DNA of 64,000 nt from Malania oleifera (taxonomy: Eukaryota > Streptophyta > Magnoliopsida > Santalales > Ximeniaceae). The stretch's first letter is position 1; each line of letters begins with the position of its first letter. The stretch spans positions 34,088,214-34,152,213 of the forward strand of contig NC_080417.1 in assembly GCF_029873635.1 (NCBI RefSeq), written 5' to 3'. Both the position numbers and the translations under genes were made by a program. This document shows positions 57,683 through 64,000 of the stretch, in pieces. The notes below the pieces were generated by a model, which did no database searches, was not told the DNA's origin, and saw nothing but the letters and a program-made list of their open reading frames with translations.

Positions 57683-58840
57683 ATGGATGATAATGTTGGC
57701 CGTATGATTAGCTTTAATGGAAGCAATTGGGTAACTTGGAAAACAAAAACGCAAGATCTTTTATTTTGCAAAGATTTAGATGGACCTATTGAGGGTGATA
57801 GCCGAAAGCCTAAAGACATAAGTGATGATGAGTGGAATAGGCTTAATAGGAAAACCGTTGGTGTTATCCGGCAATGGATTGATGATAGTGTTTTTCATCA
57901 TGTTTCTACCAAAATTTCGGTACATGAATTGTAGAAAAAATTAGAGGGTCTTTATGATAGAAAGTCGGCTACAAATAAAGTTTTTCTTTTTCGAAAATTG
58001 GTGAATTTGAAATATAAAGATGGTGATCTTATTACCAAACATTTAAATGAGATGAAAAATATTATCAATCAGCTTGCTACGATGCAAATAGTTTTTGATG
58101 ATAAATTGCAGGCCTTAATGCTTCTTAGCTCTTTGTCGGAAAGTTGGGAAACTTTGGTTGTGACAGTTAGTAATTCGACTCCCAATAGAATTGTTACTAT
58201 GAACCAAGTAACTAACAGCTTGTTGAATGAAGAAATTAGAAGAAAATCAGTTGGCTCTTCTCATTCAGAGGCACTTGTGACAGAAAAACGGGGGAGAGGC
58301 AGAAGCAAAAGCAGATATTCTCACCGTAATGATAAATCAAGAGGTTAGTCCAGCTCAGTTTCGAAAAAAGATATTGAGTGCCACTATTGTCATAAAAAAG
58401 GGCATATGAAGCGATAATGTAGAAAATTGAAATTCAATGAGCAAAACAAAGAGAAAAAATTTGAGAAAAAGCATAAAGACACAACTTCAGTTGCATCTGA
58501 TGGCGATCTCATGGTTGGTTGTGATGAAAGTTGCATTAATTTGACAAGTCAAAAGACTGATTGGATTATTGATTCCAGTGCATCATTCCATGTCACTTCT
58601 CGGGGAGATTTCTTCACTTCTTATTCCAAAGGAAATTATGGAGTTGTTCGGATGGGAAATGAAGGTCTATCAAAAATTGTTGGCATTGGAAATGTTTGTT
58701 TGGAAACAAATCTTGGATGTAAGTTAGTGCTTAAAGATGTGAGACATGTACCCGATATTCGACTAAATTTGATATCTACTAGAAAACTTGATGATGAAGG
58801 GTTTGACAACCATTTTGGTGATGGAAAATGAAAGGTCCTA
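57683..58840 (+). pseudogene. Copia gag and protease remnant
   Basis: The gag begins MDDNVGRMISFNGSNWVTWK (UBN2-type), with TAG at 57932-57934 and 58346-58348. The zinc knuckle near 58379-58420 reads CHYCHKKGHMKR, stop, C: TAA sits where Gln is usual. Protease follows with WIIDSSASFHVT near 58563, again with Ser in place of Gly in the D-S-G motif. TGA at 58829-58831 ends the frame. Confidence 0.87.
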
Positions 58841-60925
58841 AAGGGTAATTTGGTGGTGGCTAAAGGCAAGAAGACTGGTACACTTTATATGATGCAAGGT
58901 AAATTTGGTAATGGTGTTGTGAATGTAATTGAAAGTCACTCTTCCACCGATTTTGTGGCATAAGCGGCTTGGACACATGAGTGAAAAAGGAATGCAGTTT
59001 TTGTTCAAAAAGAAGCTCCTACTCAGGATGAAAGGTACCTCTCTTAAAGCTTGTGTTCATTGTTTGGCCGGTAAGCAACATAGAGCTCCTTTTCGTGCAA
59101 AGTTTGTTACTAAAAAATCTAATGTTTTAGATTTGATACATTCAGATGTATGTGGTCCTTTGAAAGTTAAATCTCATGGTGGTGCACTTATTTTGTTACC
59201 TTTATTGATGATTGTTTAAGAAAAGTTTGGACTTACACTTTGAAGACTAAAGATCAAGTCGTAGATGTGTTTAAGCATTTTCAGGTTAAAGTTGAAGGGG
59301 AGACTGGAAAGAAGGTGAAATGTGTGTGCTCGGATAATGGTGGAGAGTACATTGACCCATTTGATGCATATTGTTACAACCAAGGAATTAGACATCAAAA
59401 GACCATCAAGAAAACCCCTCAACAAAATGGTATTGCTAAAAGGGTGAACCTCACTATACTAGAGAGAATGAGATGTATGCTCTCTCATGTGAAATTGCCA
59501 AAATCATTTTGGGGTGAAGCAATGAGGACGGCGGTAGACTTGATTAATTTGCCTCCTTCAACTCCTTTACTTGGTGAAGTTCCTGAAAAAATTTGGAAAG
59601 GTAAGGATGTCACTTATGATCACTTGAAAGTGTTTGGTTGTCGTACATTTGTTCACATTCCAAAAGATGAAAGATCCAAACTTGATGACAAGACAATGCA
59701 ATGTGTTTTTCATGGCTATGGGCATGATGAATTTGGATACAGATTGTGGGATCCGGTTGACAAGAAAATTGTTAGAAGCCGAGATGTTGTATTTTTTGAA
59801 GATAAAACAATTGAAGACTTTGGCACGGTTAAGCAACCACAATCTAATGGTATTGATTTTGTTGACTTAGACTTACCTTCTCCACCTTTGGCACATGATG
59901 AAAATATGGAAGATGTTCTTCCACCTCTTGAAGATGTTGGAAACGATGAAATTCCTAATGATGTTGAATATGAAAATGAGAGGGAGCAAAAAGTTCAAGA
60001 GCAAGCTCAATTGAGAAGGTCTTTAAGAGAGCCAAGACCTTCATCTAAATATCCATCAAGAGACCATGTTACTCTAACGGATCAAGGGGAACCCGAAAGC
60101 TATCAAGAAGCCATGAACCATGAAAATAAAGTTGAATGGATGGAGGCTATGCAAGAGGAAATGAATTCCATAGTTGACAATCACACGTATGATTTAGTTA
60201 AACTTCCTCCTGGAAAGAAATTGAAAAATAAATGGGTATTTAGGCTGAAAAATAATGGAAAGAATCTTCGGTACAAGTCTAGGCTTGTGGTAAAAGGCTT
60301 TGGTCAGAAAAAGGGAATTGACTTTGATGAAATATTCTCACCGATTGTAAAGATGTCATCTATTCGGGTTGTTCTTGGCATGACAGCATACTTGAATTTA
60401 GAAGTTGAGCAACTAGATGTGAAAACTTCTTTCTTACATGGTGACTTGGAAAATGAAATTTACATGGAACAACCGGAAGGCTTCAAACAAAAAGGGAAAG
60501 AGAATTTAGTGTGCAAATCAAAGAAAAGTTTGTATGGGTTGAAGCAAGCATCAAGGAGATGGTACAAGAAATTTGATTCTTTCATGATTGATCGTGGTTA
60601 CTCAAAAACCTCTTCGGATGATTATGTGTTTGTGAGAAAATTTTCAGATGGTACTTATATTATTCTCTTACTCAATGTTGATGATATGCTTATTGTAGGA
60701 CAGGACTTCTCCAAGATTGACAAATAGAAGTTGGAGTTGAGCAAGTTTTTTTCTATGAAAGACTTGGGACCTGTAAAAAAAATTCTTGGCATGAGAATTG
60801 TTCGTGATCATGAAAAAAGGCAAATTTAGTTGTCTCAAGAAAGTTACATTGAAAAAGTGTTTGAGAAGTTCAATATGGATAGAGCAAAACCCGTTGGTTG
60901 CCCACTTGTTAGTGATAATCCTTGT
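58840..60925 (+). pseudogene. Copia integrase and reverse transcriptase remnant
   Basis: The integrase zinc region LWHKRLGHMSEKGM is near 58956 and HCLAG near 59060. Catalytic Asp is at 59145-59147 (SDVCGP) and Asp at 59333-59335 (SDNGGEY), but the expected Glu is Lys (AAA, 59438-59440, QNGIAKRVN). A 495-codon open frame from 59240 carries into RT: KWVFRLK, FLHGDLENEIYM, SLYGLKQASRRWY. The active site reads LNVDDMLIV near 60672, with Asn for the usual Tyr. TAG at 60725-60727 and 60827-60829 follow. Not functional. Confidence 0.88.
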
Positions 60926-61157
60926 ACTAGTGTGGTCAAGGCGGGGACGTAGGCACTGTTGGCCGAACCTCGATAACATATCGTGCGTGTTCTTTACATT
61001 TCCGCAATTTACATTTACTGCACGTCTATGTTTGTTTGATGGTTGCTTAGACTGACCCTAGGCTAAATTACATTGTTGTTAGAATCTGGAGACCTAGGTA
61101 ACTTTTTTAAATACCCAATTCAACCCTCCCCCTCTTGGGGTTGCACCATAACTATCA
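60925..61157 (+). mobile_element. Fragment of an unrelated LTR (candidate)
   Basis: From about 60925 the sequence (GGGGACGTAGGCACTGTTGG ... TCAACCCTCCCCCTCTTGGG) resembles the right part of a different plant Copia LTR and ends near TTGCACCATAAC. It is fused to the truncated element on the left and to the 2.8-kb duplication on the right. Confidence 0.45.
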
Positions 61158-61545
61158 CATTCCTTTCAAGCCAAAATGTCCACAAGGTAGCAAATACTGA
61201 ATAACTCCAAAAATTTCTCCTTTTCCTATCCTTTCCAAAACCCCAAAAGTGCATTGGTATAAATTCATGATCAGTGTATGGTGCCACCCAAACCTCACCA
61301 AAGTAGGAAAGCCATTTATTCTGCAGCAACCTTACTGCCCCATACTGCAAAGATAAATGGCGATTAATCTCATTATCCCCATCACACATCATGCATACAT
61401 CTGGCTTGAGCCTTGTGAGGCCTAGTCTGTAGCAAGTTATCCATGTTAATCCTGTTGAAAACTAGAGGCCAAATGAAAGTTTGAATCTTAAAAGAGACTT
61501 TAGCCTTCTTTTTTTAGCTGAACTGTAGGCATGAAAGCTTTGCAA
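61158..61545 (-). pseudogene. LINE zf-RVT domain relic, minus strand (right copy)
   Basis: Minus-strand reading: KIQTFIWPLVFNRINMDNLL near 61520-61460, TRPHKALKPDVCMMC near 61440-61395, then DGDNEINRH and, further on, FWLERN. This is the zinc-binding end of plant LINE ORF2. It lacks the last ~115 bases seen at 45131-45244. Confidence 0.75.
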
Positions 61546-61910
61546 GAGAGGTCAACAGTTTTAATCTTAGAGATTGAAAGAAAAGTATCTCATAAAGGTA
61601 TCTTAGGTTGCATTTGGGAACTTGAATTTGAATTTAACATGTGTATTTTAAATACATGTATTTCAAATTCTTGAATTTGAAATGCATGCATTTACAAATT
61701 TATTGTTTGAGTAATTTTTAAAAGTTATGAATTTGAAATACATGTATTTATAAATTCGTTATTTGGATACCTTAAATACCTATGTATTTTGAATTTAAAT
61801 TTGAATTTGATATTACAAACATAAAAAATATCCTCAAACTATTACAAATAATGATGTTAAGAATGAAAACATCAAATAATTGTGCATATGAATCTGAGTG
61901 TGTGTGTGTA

Positions 61911-61913
<3 letters not shown>

Positions 61914-61944
<31 letters not shown>
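61914..61944. repeat. GA microsatellite (right copy)
   Basis: Counterpart of 46002-46034. Confidence 0.95.
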
Positions 61945-61949
<5 letters not shown>

Positions 61950-62315
61950 TTTTAACTGTATTTTTCCCAAGTTTGTTATGGTATTAAATTGTTGGAATAT
62001 AGAATTAAAGTATAAACACTATCAAGAATGAATTTCCCATCATTGAACAAATAAATTTTTATTTCGTTTTTGAAAGATTTGATAAGTTATTTTCAACAAA
62101 AACATTTAAGAGAGATGAGAAATTGTATACTTGCAAGACGCAAGCATGATCCTATCATCATCATCATTAATTCATTATTATCCAAGACTTTTGCATCCTA
62201 TTGTTTAATTAAAATGGTGGAATTTAATTGAAGGAAAGTAAAGTGAAAAATTAAAATGAGAGAGTGAAAAGTCCCAATTACCAAAAACAAAAATTGTATT
62301 TTAAAACAACATCAA

Positions 62316-62787
62316 TGTTGGGAATTAAGAACAAATTCCCTAAACCTGTGAGAAACAAAATATTGAAAGAATACACACCAAAGAAAAATCAATCACATGT
62401 ACAAGATAGTATTTAGGTGGTTCGGCAATTTTGCCTGCGTCCACGGAGTTGTAGGAATTTCACTATTATTAAGGAGAAAAAATACAGAGAGTGCGGCGAG
62501 ACAATGCTCTCCCTCTCACTCTCTCGCGAAGCGTGATCACATACCCTAATCACCCAAAAGCAATCTTTTTATATGCTGCGCATAGGGTTCTATTCCGAAT
62601 GGGCTACAAAATGGGCCCAAAAAATTTTCTTAGGGCCGTTGCCCCTGAACCCCCACGAGTACAGCTTGTGTCGTACGGCCCAAGCCGCAGTACTCATGGA
62701 CTAAGCCTTAGAATAGAAATCTCTCATTAAATAAGGGTCGGGTCATCATCCAATTTTAACGCAATTAGGCTCCACAAAAGTCCAACA
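62316..62787. mobile_element. Solo LTR with target-site duplication (right copy)
   Basis: Starts TGTTGGGAATT and ends GTCCAACA, with CATCAA at 62310-62315 and 62788-62793. One terminal base differs from the left copy. Confidence 0.85.
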
Positions 62788-63494
62788 CATCAATGGTGGG
62801 AAACCCAAGTATTGTAGAAGACAACAAAAACCAAAAAAGTTCCTCACACCTTGAAACAAACTAATTTTAATGTTTTATGTATTCTAGTTTTAGCATAACA
62901 TATTTTCTTATAAGTAAAATACTCAAAAATTATAACTTTGCTTCTAGTACGCAGGGATGGAATGGAATTGAAAAAAACGGAATCAAGTTTATCACTTGAT
63001 TTCACTACCCTCTTCATTCAAATCTTCATTCCATTTCTTTCAAGCAATTTAGACAAACTCAATTAATTGTACTAGATAATGCAGGCTTAGCTGCAAACAT
63101 GTTGTGGTGCGGGTTTTTCATCAATGGAAACTTTTTAAAATTTACACCTATCTTTTTTATCAAGTCAAGAACCAACTTTTAATATTATTTTGTATAGCTG
63201 GGGAGCCTTTCGAAATTGGTAATTAACTTGTTAGGGGACCTATGTGTAAGGATTATAAAAAACATATTCTATGATTATAGAAACCGATGTCGATGCCTAA
63301 TAAGACTAAAATAAGCCCTCCAAAAAAAAGTCAATAAATTTATCAAAAAATTTAATTGAATATCTCCACAAGAAGCATTGCAAGGAGACTCACAAATTGC
63401 TTTCTAAATACTTTTTGATTTTGACATCAGCAAGCATATGCAAAACCACAACCGAATTAAATTTGGGAAAATACAAAGGAGAAAGGTGAACATC

Positions 63495-63860
63495 AAGTTC
63501 TGATTTTTTTTTTGGTATCAAAATCGGTGCATCCTTTCTCCTTCTTCAAATTTGATATCCTCCTGATCCCGTTCTTGTGATGTTAGAACAAAGAAGAGGA
63601 GGCGGTGGTGGGAATAGTGGTTTGCACCTGTGCTCAGCTGCCGCCGACGACGCCTCCTCCCCCCCCGGGTGACGACGCCTCTTGGCCCCTACACTTCTTG
63701 CCTCTCTCAGTTCAGCCGTTCAGGTGAATGTCTTGAGTTCTTCTTCTTCTTTTTGGATCTGGACACCGGATTAGGATTTATAGGGTTGCAATCTGTTTAA
63801 TCTCGATCCCTTTATGACTCATTCGGTTATGGGTTTCATGAACCCGTTTTGCCACCATAG
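63495..63860 (+). mobile_element. hAT-type 3' portion (right copy)
   Basis: Same structure as 47586-47960. Its terminus TGAACCCGTTTTGCCACCATAG is cleaner: here CCCGTTTTGCCACC mirrors GGCTGGCAATACGGG of the 5' pieces. Confidence 0.52.
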
Positions 63861-64000
63861 GTCGTAACTTAAAATATTGGAAATTTTGGATATGGACTCC
63901 ACACCCTTTATCACTCTGAATGTTCCTCGGATTGTAAATATATTATTGCCTCGATGAATAATAGAAGTGACTCTTTTAAATTTGTATTTGTGATACTTAT

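Larger units (their letters stand above)
56980..60925 (+). mobile_element. Copia retrotransposon, 3' truncated
   Basis: A 655-bp 5' LTR (56980-57634) starts TGTTGG and ends CCAACA, followed by primer site TGGTATCAGAGC at 57637-57648. Coding domains run gag, zinc knuckle, protease, integrase, RT. Similarity stops after about 60910 (MDRAKPVGCPL), before RNase H. RNase H, polypurine tract and 3' LTR are missing, so no right target copy can be found; the left flank is AGACA. Confidence 0.9.
61158..64000. repeat. Right copy of the 2.8-kb segmental duplication
   Basis: Collinear with 45245-48107 to the window end, including the first ~80 bases of the PPR 5' flank (from about 63935). The AT-rich part 62794-63490 has no recognisable gene. 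Confidence 0.92.

Overview
This is plant nuclear DNA, almost certainly from a dicot. It is AT-rich, has GT-AG introns, and carries plant-type pentatricopeptide-repeat (PPR) genes, a plant auxilin-like J-domain gene, and Copia, LINE, SINE and hAT relics. I cannot name the species. Host coding content is small: one uninterrupted PPR gene (48375-50024), three decayed PPR copies, the 3' exons of one auxilin-like gene plus the last exon of another at the left edge, and a JMJ13-like histone demethylase relic. Most of the rest is transposon-derived and repeatedly duplicated.

Layout. (1) 1-3497: last auxilin-like exon and downstream DNA, with a JmjN-domain relic on the minus strand running on to 3801. 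This block recurs at 53864-56979. (2) 4438-25210: a tandem array with a ~7.7 kb period (units A, B, truncated C, fragment D). Each full unit holds a conserved 5' flank, a PPR pseudogene, its 3' flank and a chimeric, internally deleted Copia element. (3) 25218-26437: a minus-strand deleted Copia element. (4) 26200-37266: about 4.6 tandem copies of a ~2.4 kb unit assembled from pieces of a Copia LTR, a LINE, a polyadenylated retroposon with target-site duplications, a second Copia LTR and an hAT terminus. (5) 37267-42170: a structurally complete but coding-dead Copia element with 140-bp LTRs. (6) 42171-45244: hAT-like DNA containing a LINE relic, then a SINE-like element. (7) 45245-48107, repeated at 61158-64000: LINE fragment, solo LTR with target-site duplication, hAT 3' end and the start of the PPR 5' flank. 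(8) 48375-53989: the open PPR gene, then three in-frame auxilin-like exons; an intron holds a short match to mitochondrial rps7. (9) 56980-60925: a truncated Copia element inserted exactly where the second copy of block 1 breaks off.

How it fits together. The PPR gene appears to have been copied locally several times, and a further copy probably starts just beyond the right edge, because block 7 repeats there up to the PPR 5' flank. Copies A and B have nonsense mutations and copy C a 1.17-kb microhomology deletion. Copy 4 keeps the frame but lacks a TATA-like box present in the dead copies. I found no prokaryotic-type system, CRISPR array or convincing new gene family. The interest lies in the layered rearrangement history and the transposon-built tandem array.
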